NCBI GenBank assembly: GCA_963739375.1
Contig: CAVUAF010000015.1
Location: forward strand, 310,001 to 374,000
DNA from: CAVUAF01 sp963739375
GTDB taxonomy: Bacteria; Acidobacteriota; Terriglobia; Terriglobales; Acidobacteriaceae
Direction of reading: 5' to 3'
DNA: 64,000 bases
Numbering within the stretch: the first letter of the stretch is position 1; each line of letters starts with the position of its first letter. The position numbers and the translations under genes are program-made. The notes under the pieces are model-generated. The model was not told where the DNA came from and made no database searches. It worked only from the letters and a program-made list of their open reading frames with translations. This document shows positions 19,331 through 27,305 of the stretch, piece after piece.

Positions 19331-19792
19331 ATGGAAGTCATCCTGAAAGAAGACGTACCCAAGCTGGGCGCGCGCGGCGACGTGGTGAAGGTCGCCGACG
19401 GCTACGGCCGTAACTACCTCCTGGCCCGCAAGCTGGCCATTGAGGCCACCCCGGCCAACAAGGCGGTCATCACCCAGATGAAGGCCTCGGCCGTCCGCCG
19501 CTCGGCGCGCGAGAAGGGCGACGCCGAGGTCCTCAGCCGGCAGTTCGACGGCGTGAAGCTCACCTTCACCCGCCGCGCCGGCGAGCACGAACAGCTGTTC
19601 GGCTCAGTCACCTCCGGCGACATCGCGCACGAACTCGAGCGCCGCGGCTTCACCATCGACCGCCGCAAGATCCACCTCGCCGACCCGCTGAAGGCCCTGG
19701 GCGTGTTCAGCGTGCCCATCCGCCTGCATCGCGACGTCACCACCACGGTGCAGGTCGAGATCAAGCCGGAAGCCGTCGAAACCGAGCAGTAA
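19331..19792 (+). CDS. rplI: 50S ribosomal protein L9
   Basis: 153 aa. MEVILKEDVPKLGARGDVVK and DGYGRNYLLARKLAIEAT are diagnostic of the N-terminal rRNA-binding domain; HLADPLKALGVFSVPIRLH marks the C-terminal domain. ATG 19331 is chosen over an in-frame ATG five codons earlier. Last gene of the rpsF operon; a hairpin follows at once. Confidence 0.96.
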   Translation: MEVILKEDVPKLGARGDVVKVADGYGRNYLLARKLAIEATPANKAVITQMKASAVRRSAREKGDAEVLSRQFDGVKLTFTRRAGEHEQLFGSVTSGDIAHELERRGFTIDRRKIHLADPLKALGVFSVPIRLHRDVTTTVQVEIKPEAVETEQ

Positions 19793-19797
19793 AAAAC

Positions 19798-19860
19798 TCA
19801 GCCACGGATTTCACGGATCAACCCAGACCATCTGTGGAGATCTGTCGAATCTGTGGCTGA
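19798..19860. terminator. Inverted repeat after rplI, possible terminator
   Basis: TCAGCCACGGATT at 19798-19810 is near-complementary to AATCTGTGGCTGA at 19848-19860, giving a stem of about 13 bp with a 37-base loop. A run of six A precedes it and CTCTTTTT follows on the plus strand. It may end transcription of the ribosomal operon. Confidence 0.5.
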
Positions 19861-20247
19861 CCTCTTTTTGATCGCTGACCGCTGGCCACTGACAACTGCC
19901 AACTGCCAACTGCCAACGCCTTCTCCTGCCAAAAGTCTTGTGCCACAGCCACTTGGAGCAGCAGCGGCACAGCCAGCACCGCCCTCCAGAAACGCTTCGA
20001 TTCGCATGCCAGCAGCCAGGAGCCAGGAGCCAGCAGCCAGCAGCCAGCAGCTGCTTTTCCTGCTCACCGTTCGTTTTCGGACACGTCCAACCTATGCGCG
20101 ACGAGAGCCAGCAGTTGAAGGCCGGAAAGCACAGCGCCAGTGTCGGCTGGGGGAGCACAACCCGCGCGGCCCCGTAGCGGCGAGCCGGTTTCGCCACAGC
20201 CGCCGGAAAAGTCCGCTTCGGCCACCGATCAGAGCGGGAATCGCGGT
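19861..20247. other. Gene-free, repeat-rich leader before the sigma factor
   Basis: No coding region is supported. It contains degenerate tandem words: CAACTGCCAACTGCC units at about 19886-19915 and CCAGGAGCCAGCAGC units at about 20016-20055. Open frames through here are made of repeats. Confidence 0.55.
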
Positions 20248-20919
20248 ATGGTATCGGAGCTAGCAATTTCGGGAATCCAGCCCCAGCGGGCCCAGCCCGG
20301 GCTCGCCGGCGGGGTCCGCAACATGGCCGGTCAGAACCTCAACCGCCTGGACGATGCCACCCTGATCCGCGAGGCCCAACGCGGCAACCGCGAGGCCTTC
20401 GAGGAACTGGTGCGGCATTACGACCACGCCGTGCTCCGCCTCGCCCTCCACCTCACCGGCTCCGAAACCGAGGCCCAGGACATTTACCAGGACGCCTTCC
20501 TCAAGGCCTACCGCAACATCGGCAGCTTCCGTTTCGAGTGCTCCTTTTACACCTGGGTCTACCGCATCGTCACCAACCTCTGCCTCGACCAGCTGCGCAA
20601 GAAGAGCGTGCGCAAGGAAGATTCCAGCACCCAGGTGGACGGCGAGGGCCAGGCGTACGACCTGCTGGACCAGGTCGCCGACGCGCGCGCCGGGGCCAAC
20701 CCCGAGCGTGACTTCATGCGCCGCGAACTCGGCGGCATGATTGCCCGCGCGCTGCAGCGGCTCACCCCGCGCGAACGCATGGTTTTTGAGCTGAAGCACT
20801 ACCAGGGCCTCAAGCTGCGCACCATCGGCGAAATGCTGCACACCACCGAAGAGACGGCCAAGAACACCCTCTTCCGGGCCACGCAGAAGTTGCGTAGCTC
20901 GCTGGCCACGATGCGATGA
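20248..20919 (+). CDS. RNA polymerase sigma factor, ECF-like (sigma-70 family)
   Basis: 223 aa. Sigma region 2 is seen in AFEELVRHYDHAVLRLAL, AQDIYQDAFLKAYRNIGSF and the -10-recognition stretch FYTWVYRIVTNLCLDQLR. Region 4 helix-turn-helix is LTPRERMVFELKHYQGLKL. It lacks regions 1 and 3, hence ECF type. The next gene encodes its probable anti-sigma factor, 76 bp downstream. Start ATG 20248 gives a 25-residue leader before the conserved part; ATG 20323 is also possible. Confidence 0.88.
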   Translation: MVSELAISGIQPQRAQPGLAGGVRNMAGQNLNRLDDATLIREAQRGNREAFEELVRHYDHAVLRLALHLTGSETEAQDIYQDAFLKAYRNIGSFRFECSFYTWVYRIVTNLCLDQLRKKSVRKEDSSTQVDGEGQAYDLLDQVADARAGANPERDFMRRELGGMIARALQRLTPRERMVFELKHYQGLKLRTIGEMLHTTEETAKNTLFRATQKLRSSLATMR

Positions 20920-20995
20920 ACCGCTCGCCATATTTCGATTGTCATCCGCAGGGCGCTGGTCCAACGGCCGGCGGCCAACCACCAAGGACGTAGTT

Positions 20996-21934
20996 ATGAA
21001 CTGCGAATACGTAAAAGCCAACGCCGCGCTGCTGGTCTACGACGAGCTGCCCGACGACGTTCGTTTCGAGCTCGATCAGCACCTGCAGCGCTGTTCCGCC
21101 TGCGCCGCGGAGGTGAAGACGCTCCATACCCTGCGCGCCACCATGTCGCTGCTGGAGCCGCCCGAGCCTTCGCCCAATCTGCTGGCCGCTTCGCGCATGC
21201 GCCTCGAGGAAGCGCTCGAGGGCGCCCACCAGTCCCACGGCTGGGGCCGCTTCACCTTCGATTTCGCGCACCTGCTGGGGCAGTTGCGGGTGGCCCCGGC
21301 GCTCTCCATGGCGCTGCTCATCTTCGGCTTCGCCGCCGGCACTCTCACCACCTGGAAGATCGCCACCAGCGTTCGCGGCGGCCTCGTCGCCACGCAGACG
21401 GCGCCGGGCGGTGCGCAGGAAGCTTCCATTGTCGGCATTCGCTCCATCGAGCAGCAGCCCGGCACCAACAAGGTGGAGATCAAGTTCGACAAGATGCTGC
21501 ACGACCAGGCCGAGGGCTCGCTGGCTGATCCGCAAATCCAGCAGCTCCTGCTCTTCGCCGCGCACAACAACCTGAACTCGGGGCTGCGCATGGAGTCGGT
21601 GAACTTCCTGGCGCAGTCGACCGACGACCAGCGCGTGCGCGAATCGCTGATGTACTCGCTGCGCTATGACAGCAACCCCGGCGTGCGCCTGAAGGCGGTG
21701 GAAGCGCTCGGCAAGTACGTGAAGGACGACGTCCGGGCGCGGGATGCGGTGCTGGAGGCGCTGATGAACGACAGTTCGCCCGGCGTCCGCACCGAGGCCA
21801 TGCACGCCCTCGAGGCCGCGCGCGCCGATGCGGCGGTGCGCCACGTCTTCACCGACCTGGCGCGCAACGATCGCAACCAGTACATCCGGCGCAAGGCGCA
21901 AGAGGCGCTCAACTCCACTTCGGGGATTGACTAG
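20996..21934 (+). CDS. Anti-sigma factor with zinc finger and HEAT-like repeats
   Basis: 312 aa. The N-terminus is an anti-sigma zinc-binding helix bundle: His29, Cys33 and Cys36 in LDQHLQRCSACAAEV. A membrane helix lies at about residues 100-118 (PALSMALLIFGFAAGTL). The outer part, from about residue 190, has two to three helical HEAT-like repeats (SNPGVRLKAVEALGKYV, SSPGVRTEAMHALEAA). The inner part would hold the upstream sigma factor and the outer part could sense an envelope ligand; both roles are inferred from domain order and adjacency. The Zn motif and repeats are directly visible. Confidence 0.85.
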   Translation: MNCEYVKANAALLVYDELPDDVRFELDQHLQRCSACAAEVKTLHTLRATMSLLEPPEPSPNLLAASRMRLEEALEGAHQSHGWGRFTFDFAHLLGQLRVAPALSMALLIFGFAAGTLTTWKIATSVRGGLVATQTAPGGAQEASIVGIRSIEQQPGTNKVEIKFDKMLHDQAEGSLADPQIQQLLLFAAHNNLNSGLRMESVNFLAQSTDDQRVRESLMYSLRYDSNPGVRLKAVEALGKYVKDDVRARDAVLEALMNDSSPGVRTEAMHALEAARADAAVRHVFTDLARNDRNQYIRRKAQEALNSTSGID

Positions 21935-22004
21935 AGAGGGTGGGGGCCGGCCGCTCGCGGCCGCGCCCCGCACCGGCGAGGGAATTGGGGTCGAAGGAGA
22001 AACG

Positions 22005-23207
22005 GTGAAAAAGGCAGTTCAACACACGGTCACGCTGGCGCTCCTGCTCGGGCTGGCAGGTGCTTCCTGGGCGCAGCCGGGACCACGCGTCTATCGCGAC
22101 GGTAACGCCTGGGTCGAGGAGACCACCGGCACCCTGCCCCCGGCGCGCAACCTGCGCATCGACACCCAGGTCGGCTCGGTGAACGTGCAGGGTGGGGCCA
22201 GCGGCATCACCTACACCGTCCGGAAACGGCTCGTCACCGCCAGCGAAGCGCGCGCGCGGCACGAGTTCGAGCAGTTCCGCGTGGTCGGCACCCGCCAGGG
22301 CGACACTGCGGTGCTGCGCGGCGAATGGATCGGCGGCGACAGCTCGCACCGCATGTCCGCCGAGTTCAGCATCCAGTCCCCGCGGGAACTCGAATTCGTC
22401 AACGTGCAGACCCGCGGCGGCGGCGTCATTGTCAACAACATCGCCGGCCGCTTGGAGACGGAGACCGCCGGCGGCAGCATTAGGCTCGACAACATCGGCG
22501 GCGCTATCCGCGCCGCCACCATGGGCGGCGGTGTGAACGTGGGCACCGCTGGCGGCGATGCCATGCTGAAGAGCGCCGGCGGCAGCATCATCGTCGAGAA
22601 CATTGGCGGCCAGCTCATTGCCACCACCTATGGCGGCGACATTCGCGCCGGCGTCATCCGCCAGCTCGCCACCTTGGAGACCATGGGCGGCAGCATTCAT
22701 GTGCGCCAGGTGGGCGGCGATCTTCGGGCCACCACCGCCGGCGGCAACGTCGAAGCCGGGGAAGTCGGCGGCACCGCCTTCTTGAAGACCGCGGGCGGCA
22801 ACATCCGCCTGGCCTCGGCCCGCGGCCTGGTCGACGCCGCGACCGCCGGGGGCGGCATCACCTTGTGGAAACTGGAGCGCGGCGCGCAGGCCGAGACTGC
22901 GGCCGGCGGCATCACCGCCGAGTTCGTGGGACGCGGCTTCGCTGCCTCCGTGTTGCAAACCACCGCAGGCGACATCACCGTGTACCTCGGTCCCAAGCTG
23001 GCGTGCAGCGTGCGCGCCGCCATCGAGATGGCCTCCGGGCACAAAATCCGCTCCGATTTTCCGGAACTGAAAATTTCCGCCGAGGGCGCCGATTTCGGGC
23101 CGCGCGAGTGGTTCGCGCAAGGCGCGCTTAACGGCGGTGGCCCCTTGCTCAAGCTGCGCACCAGCATTGGCGACATCGATATTCGCAAGGCGTCCGCGCC
23201 GCAGTGA
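22005..23207 (+). CDS. DUF4097 family beta-repeat exported protein
   Basis: 400 aa with a signal peptide (VTLALLLGLAGASWAQ). The mature protein is an array of short Gly-rich beta turns (ETAGGSIRLDNIGG, TTYGGDIRAGVI, TAGGNIRLASARG), the parallel beta-helix pattern of DUF4097. Function unknown; such proteins are often found beside sigma/anti-sigma or LiaF-like stress genes. Start GTG 22005 with GAAGGAGAAAC upstream, an excellent ribosome binding site. Probably co-transcribed with the sigma operon. Confidence 0.85.
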   Translation: MKKAVQHTVTLALLLGLAGASWAQPGPRVYRDGNAWVEETTGTLPPARNLRIDTQVGSVNVQGGASGITYTVRKRLVTASEARARHEFEQFRVVGTRQGDTAVLRGEWIGGDSSHRMSAEFSIQSPRELEFVNVQTRGGGVIVNNIAGRLETETAGGSIRLDNIGGAIRAATMGGGVNVGTAGGDAMLKSAGGSIIVENIGGQLIATTYGGDIRAGVIRQLATLETMGGSIHVRQVGGDLRATTAGGNVEAGEVGGTAFLKTAGGNIRLASARGLVDAATAGGGITLWKLERGAQAETAAGGITAEFVGRGFAASVLQTTAGDITVYLGPKLACSVRAAIEMASGHKIRSDFPELKISAEGADFGPREWFAQGALNGGGPLLKLRTSIGDIDIRKASAPQ

Positions 23208-23302
23208 TTGTGGTTGACGTTGCGCGCGCTGCCACGTCTCTAAGGTACGAGGGTTGAGGGCCGCAGGCCGAGGGCCGGCGGCGAGGGTCCAGGGAGGAAG
23301 TT

Positions 23303-24517
23303 GTGAATCATTACTCGATCAAGCCGCTGTTGTGGGTGGCCCTGGCGGCCGTCGCCATGGCGCAAGTACCGCCACCCGCGCTGCCCGCCTTGGCTGCGCC
23401 CACTGCGCCGCCGCAGGCCGCGACCGCGCCGGCGCCCCCGGCTCCGCCGCAGGACAAGGATAAAGAGAAGGAAAAGATCAAAGTGCGCGCTGCCACCGCC
23501 CCGCGCGTCGTCGTCAGCGGCTTTGGCAGTGGCTCGTATCTCGGCGTTTATCTCAGCGACGTCTCCAAAGAGCGCCTCGGCGCCCTCAAGCTGACCCAGG
23601 AAACCGGCGCCGAGATCACCATGATCGACCAGGACTCACCCGCGGCCAAGGCTGGCCTCAAAGAGCACGACGTCATCCTCAGTTTCAACGGGCAGAAGGT
23701 CGAGAGCGTCGAGCAGATAAAGCGCATGATCCACGAGACCCCTGCCGGCCGCAGCGTCGCGCTCAGCATCAGCCGCGAAGGCAAGCCCATGAGCATGACC
23801 GCGCAGCTCGCCGACCGCGGCGTCATGGAGCGTTCCTTCAGTGGGCCGGGGCGCATCGTCATTCCCCCGATTCCGCCCATCAACGTCGAGATACCCGACA
23901 TCCAGGTGTTCACTACCCGCACCTCGACCGGGCGCATCGGCGCCATCCTGGAAAGCCTGACGCCGCAGCTGGGCGAGTTCTTCGGCGTCACCAACGGCCA
24001 GGGCCTCCTGGTCCGCTCGGTGGAGAAGGGGAGTCCGGCCGAAGCCGCGGGACTCAAGGCTGGCGACGTCATCACCCGCGTGCAGAACCAGCGCATCACC
24101 GACCTCTCCGACTGGCACAGCGCCATGCGCGAGCACAACACCGGCGCCGTCAGCCTCACCATTGTCCGCGACAAGCGCGAGCAGACCATCAGTGTGAAGC
24201 TGCCGGAGCCGCGCGGGCAGCTCTTCGACGGCACCACGCTCTATCTCGAAGGCCTCGATCGGCTCGCCGACCTGGGGCCGGAGATCGAAGCGGCTGCCCG
24301 CAACGCGCTCGAACAGAGCACCCGGCTGGCGACCCAGAGCACGGGTGTGGCCGTGGAGCGCGCCAACCGCGAGGTCGAGCGCGCCATGCGCCAGGCGCAG
24401 CAGAACATGGAGCGTAACGTGCGCCGCCAGGAGCAGGAACGCGAGCGCCAGGAGCGCGAGCTGCAGCGGGAACTCGAACGCCAGCAGCGCGATCGCGAAA
24501 CGCGCCCGCCGCAATAA
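23303..24517 (+). CDS. Exported protein with two PDZ domains and a coiled-coil tail
   Basis: 404 aa. Signal peptide, then a Pro/Ala linker, PDZ 1 at about 75-165 (YLGVYLSDVSKERLGALKL, DQDSPAAKAGLKEHDVIL) and PDZ 2 at about 210-300 (GQGLLVRSVEKGSPAEAAG). The last 80 residues are an Arg/Glu/Gln coiled coil (RRQEQERERQERELQREL). There is no trypsin-like protease domain, unlike HtrA/DegP, so it is a peptide-binding adaptor or scaffold rather than a protease. Start GTG 23303. Last gene before a strong terminator. Confidence 0.85.
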   Translation: MNHYSIKPLLWVALAAVAMAQVPPPALPALAAPTAPPQAATAPAPPAPPQDKDKEKEKIKVRAATAPRVVVSGFGSGSYLGVYLSDVSKERLGALKLTQETGAEITMIDQDSPAAKAGLKEHDVILSFNGQKVESVEQIKRMIHETPAGRSVALSISREGKPMSMTAQLADRGVMERSFSGPGRIVIPPIPPINVEIPDIQVFTTRTSTGRIGAILESLTPQLGEFFGVTNGQGLLVRSVEKGSPAEAAGLKAGDVITRVQNQRITDLSDWHSAMREHNTGAVSLTIVRDKREQTISVKLPEPRGQLFDGTTLYLEGLDRLADLGPEIEAAARNALEQSTRLATQSTGVAVERANREVERAMRQAQQNMERNVRRQEQERERQERELQRELERQQRDRETRPPQ

Positions 24518-24549
24518 GTCTTTTTAGTACTCCAAGCACCGCCTCCTCG

Positions 24550-24583
24550 GACCCTCGGGCGCACGCACCCGAGGGTCTTTTTC
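24550..24583 (+). terminator. Rho-independent terminator
   Basis: Perfect 10-bp stem GACCCTCGGG / CCCGAGGGTC with an 8-base loop followed by TTTTTCTT. Ends the sigma-to-PDZ operon. Confidence 0.9.
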
Positions 24584-24594
24584 TTGGGTGGTCA

Positions 24595-24645
24595 TCCTGA
24601 GCGGAGCGGCGGCGTCGCCGCCGCAGAGTCGAAGGATCCCTATCT
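24595..24645. repeat. Dispersed repeat, short form (CATCCTGAGCG...GTCGAAGGATCCC)
   Basis: TCATCCTGAGCGGAGCGG, a GC-rich hairpin, then GAGTCGAAGGATCCCTATC. The outer words pair (ATCCT/AGGAT). It is a shortened relative of the repeat found next to the tRNA fragments at 15.2, 51.3 and 58.3 kb, but no tRNA piece is attached here. Confidence 0.6.
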
Positions 24646-24689
24646 TGCTACAATAGCGGGTCTTATCAGCGCTCGTCCGAGGTGGCTAT

Positions 24690-26705
24690 ATGCGTTTTCT
24701 CTTAGTCATTCTTCTTCTCATCGTGGCTGCCGTCGCCCAAAACCCAGCGCAACCCGCGCCACCCATTCCCGGCTTCGACCTCACCCAGCTCGACCGCAGC
24801 ACCGATCCCTGCGTCGACTTCTACCAGTTTGCCTGCGGCGGCTGGATGAAGACCCATCCCATTCCCGCCGACCAGGCCGGCTGGGGGCGCTTCAACGAGC
24901 TCGCCGAGCGCAACCAGGCGGTCCTGCACGACATTCTCGACCAGGCCGCCGCCGCCCCGCACTCGCCGCTGGAAAAGAAAATCGGCGACTTCTACGCCGC
25001 CTGCATGGATACGGAGACGATCAACAAGAAGGGCCTGGAGCCGCTCACCGAGGCCCTGCGCCGCATTGACGGCATGAAGACCGCCGCCGACGTCCCTGCC
25101 ACCATCGCCTACCTGCACAACAACGGGATCCGGGTGCTCTTCGGCTTCGGCGCCTCCCCCGACCTGAAAGACGCGTCGAAGATGATCGCCACCACCGGCC
25201 AGGGCGGCCTCGGCCTGCCCGACCGCGACGATTATCTGAAGACCGACGACCGCAGCGTGCAGCGCCGCGAGGCCTACATCAAGCACGCGCAGAACATGTT
25301 CGTGCTCGCCGGCGACACTCCCGAGCGCGCCGCCGCCGAGACCAGGGCGGTGATGGAGATCGAGACCGCGCTCGCCACCGCCACCATGGACCGGGTCAAG
25401 ATGCGCGACCCCTTGAACCGCTACCATCCCATGACGCGGCGCGAATTCGTGGCCCTGACCCCGGCCTTCTCCTGGGACCGCTACCTCAGCGGCATCGGCG
25501 CCCCCAGCTTCGACCTGGTCAACGTCTCCGCCCCCGATTTCGTGCACGCGGTGGAGCAGGTGGCCGGCGGCAGCGACCTGGGCGCTATCAAGTCCTACCT
25601 GCGCTGGCACCTGCTGAGCAACGCCGCCTCCATGCTCCCCGACAAGTTCGTCGAGGAGGACTTCGCCTTCAACAGCAAGGTGCTGCGCGGCATCGAGCAG
25701 CAGGAGCCGCGCTGGAAGCGCTGCACCCGCGCCACCGACCGCGACCTCGGCGAGCTGCTGGGCCAGCCCTACGTGGAGCGCACCTTCGGCCCGGCGGGCA
25801 AGGAACGCACCCTGCAACTCGTCCGCCTCATCAAGCAGATGATGGAGCAGGACATCAAGTCGCTCTCCTGGATGACGGAAGCCACCAAGCAGGCAGCGCT
25901 GGTCAAGCTGGCCGCGGTGAGCGACAAGATCGGCTATCCTGACAAGTGGCGCGACTACTCCAAGGTCGAGGTGGCGCGCGGCGAAGCCATCGGCAACCTG
26001 CGCCGCTCCTCCAACTTCGAGTTCCACCGCCAGCTGGCGCGCATCGGGCAGCCGGTGGACAAAACCGAGTGGGGGATGACGCCGCCCACCGTCAACGCCT
26101 ACTACAGTCCGCCCAACAACAACATCAACTTCCCCGCCGGCATCCTGCAGCCGCCCTTCTTCGATAAGGACGGCGACGACGCGGTGAACTTCGGCGGCAT
26201 CGGCGCCGTCATCGGCCACGAACTCACCCACGGCTTCGACGACCAGGGCGCCAAGTTCGACGGCCAGGGCAACCTGCGCAACTGGTGGAGCGAGCAGGAC
26301 AACAAGGAGTTCCAGCAGCGCACCGGATGCATCGCCGACGAATACAGCTCGTTCGAGCCGCTCCCCGGGCTGCACGTCAACGGGCGGCTCACCCTCGGGG
26401 AAAACACCGCCGACAACGGCGGGCTGCGCCTCGCCTACATGGCCTTGCAGGCCCTGCTGCAAGGCAAGACGCCGCAAACCCTCGCCGGCTTTACCCCCGA
26501 GCAGCGCCTCTTCCTCGGCTACGGCCAGATCTGGTGCCAGAACGCGCGTCCCGAGGGCCTGCGGTTGCAAGTCCAGACCAACCCGCACTCCCCGGGACGC
26601 TTCCGCGTCAACGGCGTGGTGCAGAACATGCCCGAGTTCCAGAAAGCGTGGAACTGCAAAGCGGGCCAGCCCATGGTGCGCGAAAACGCCTGCCGCGCCT
26701 GGTAA
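24690..26705 (+). CDS. M13 family metallopeptidase (neprilysin/PepO type)
   Basis: 671 aa. A signal peptide (FLLVILLLIVAAVAQ) precedes STDPCVDFYQFACGGWMK, the M13 N-terminal signature. The zinc site is VIGHELTHGFDDQG (His510, Glu511, His514) with the third ligand in ENTADNGG (Glu571). The C-terminal residues NCKAGQPMV...CRAW close the family's disulfide-rich end. It would cleave short peptides in the periplasm or outside the cell. A hairpin terminator follows at 26731. Confidence 0.95.
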   Translation: MRFLLVILLLIVAAVAQNPAQPAPPIPGFDLTQLDRSTDPCVDFYQFACGGWMKTHPIPADQAGWGRFNELAERNQAVLHDILDQAAAAPHSPLEKKIGDFYAACMDTETINKKGLEPLTEALRRIDGMKTAADVPATIAYLHNNGIRVLFGFGASPDLKDASKMIATTGQGGLGLPDRDDYLKTDDRSVQRREAYIKHAQNMFVLAGDTPERAAAETRAVMEIETALATATMDRVKMRDPLNRYHPMTRREFVALTPAFSWDRYLSGIGAPSFDLVNVSAPDFVHAVEQVAGGSDLGAIKSYLRWHLLSNAASMLPDKFVEEDFAFNSKVLRGIEQQEPRWKRCTRATDRDLGELLGQPYVERTFGPAGKERTLQLVRLIKQMMEQDIKSLSWMTEATKQAALVKLAAVSDKIGYPDKWRDYSKVEVARGEAIGNLRRSSNFEFHRQLARIGQPVDKTEWGMTPPTVNAYYSPPNNNINFPAGILQPPFFDKDGDDAVNFGGIGAVIGHELTHGFDDQGAKFDGQGNLRNWWSEQDNKEFQQRTGCIADEYSSFEPLPGLHVNGRLTLGENTADNGGLRLAYMALQALLQGKTPQTLAGFTPEQRLFLGYGQIWCQNARPEGLRLQVQTNPHSPGRFRVNGVVQNMPEFQKAWNCKAGQPMVRENACRAW

Positions 26706-26730
26706 GACCGACGCTTTGACTGTGTGTGTA

Positions 26731-26756
26731 GCCCGGCCGCCCCCGGCCGGGCTTTT
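26731..26756 (+). terminator. Rho-independent terminator
   Basis: GCCCGGCCG stem with CGGCCGGGC and a three- to four-base loop followed by TTTT, 25 bp after the M13 peptidase stop. Confidence 0.8.
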
Positions 26757-26833
26757 CGTTGGGCCGGCGGCGATCAGCGGCGTGCGGGGCCGCGGCCGCC
26801 GGTGATGTGCCGTGCGCCGGCAGCGAGGTTTTC

Positions 26834-27024
26834 AATTCCGCAGTTCCGCAATCACTTCGTGCCATCTCTCGCGTGGACGCGGGCGACTCGCCCGCGATTC
26901 AGTTCGGCGCTCTGCCCCTGCGGTTGCGGCGCGTACACCCGTGGCCCCAGCGCCGTAGGCGCGACAGAGAATAGCCCGGCGTTTCAACGCCGGGAAAGGG
27001 TTGATTTGGATAGGCCCGAGTCCC
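26834..27024. repeat. 191-bp direct repeat, copy A
   Basis: Identical base for base, as far as I can read, to 27097-27287 (offset 263). It contains smaller palindromes: ACGCGGGCGACTCGCCCGCG and CCCGGCGTTTCAACGCCGGG. The gap to the M13 peptidase and the rest of 26757-27305 carries no gene I can support. Confidence 0.9.
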
Positions 27025-27096
27025 CTGAGGAACGGCAGTGCCATTGCCGAATTGCCACCGCCGCCGGCAGCGGCGTTTTCAATTCCGCAGTTCGGC

Positions 27097-27287
27097 AATT
27101 CCGCAGTTCCGCAATCACTTCGTGCCATCTCTCGCGTGGACGCGGGCGACTCGCCCGCGATTCAGTTCGGCGCTCTGCCCCTGCGGTTGCGGCGCGTACA
27201 CCCGTGGCCCCAGCGCCGTAGGCGCGACAGAGAATAGCCCGGCGTTTCAACGCCGGGAAAGGGTTGATTTGGATAGGCCCGAGTCCC
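27097..27287. repeat. 191-bp direct repeat, copy B
   Basis: Second copy of the 191-bp repeat. Its right half (from 27210) also serves as the left inverted-repeat arm flanking the methyltransferase-nuclease gene. Confidence 0.9.
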
Positions 27288-27300
27288 GTAGGGACGGCAC
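27210..27300. repeat. Left 91-bp inverted-repeat arm beside the methyltransferase gene
   Basis: CCAGCGCCGTAGGCGCG at the outside and CCCGTAGGGACGGCAC at the inside; inverted partner at 28973-29063 with only a handful of mismatches. It ends 5 bp from the stop codon of the gene. Confidence 0.85.
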
Positions 27301-27305
27301 AGAGA

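Noticed and set aside
24702..26588. Very long antisense reading frame opposite the M13 peptidase
   Set aside because: High-GC genes produce long open frames on the opposite strand; the composition is repetitive and no motif is present. The same applies to other antisense frames over relA, aconitase, prs and DUF4097.
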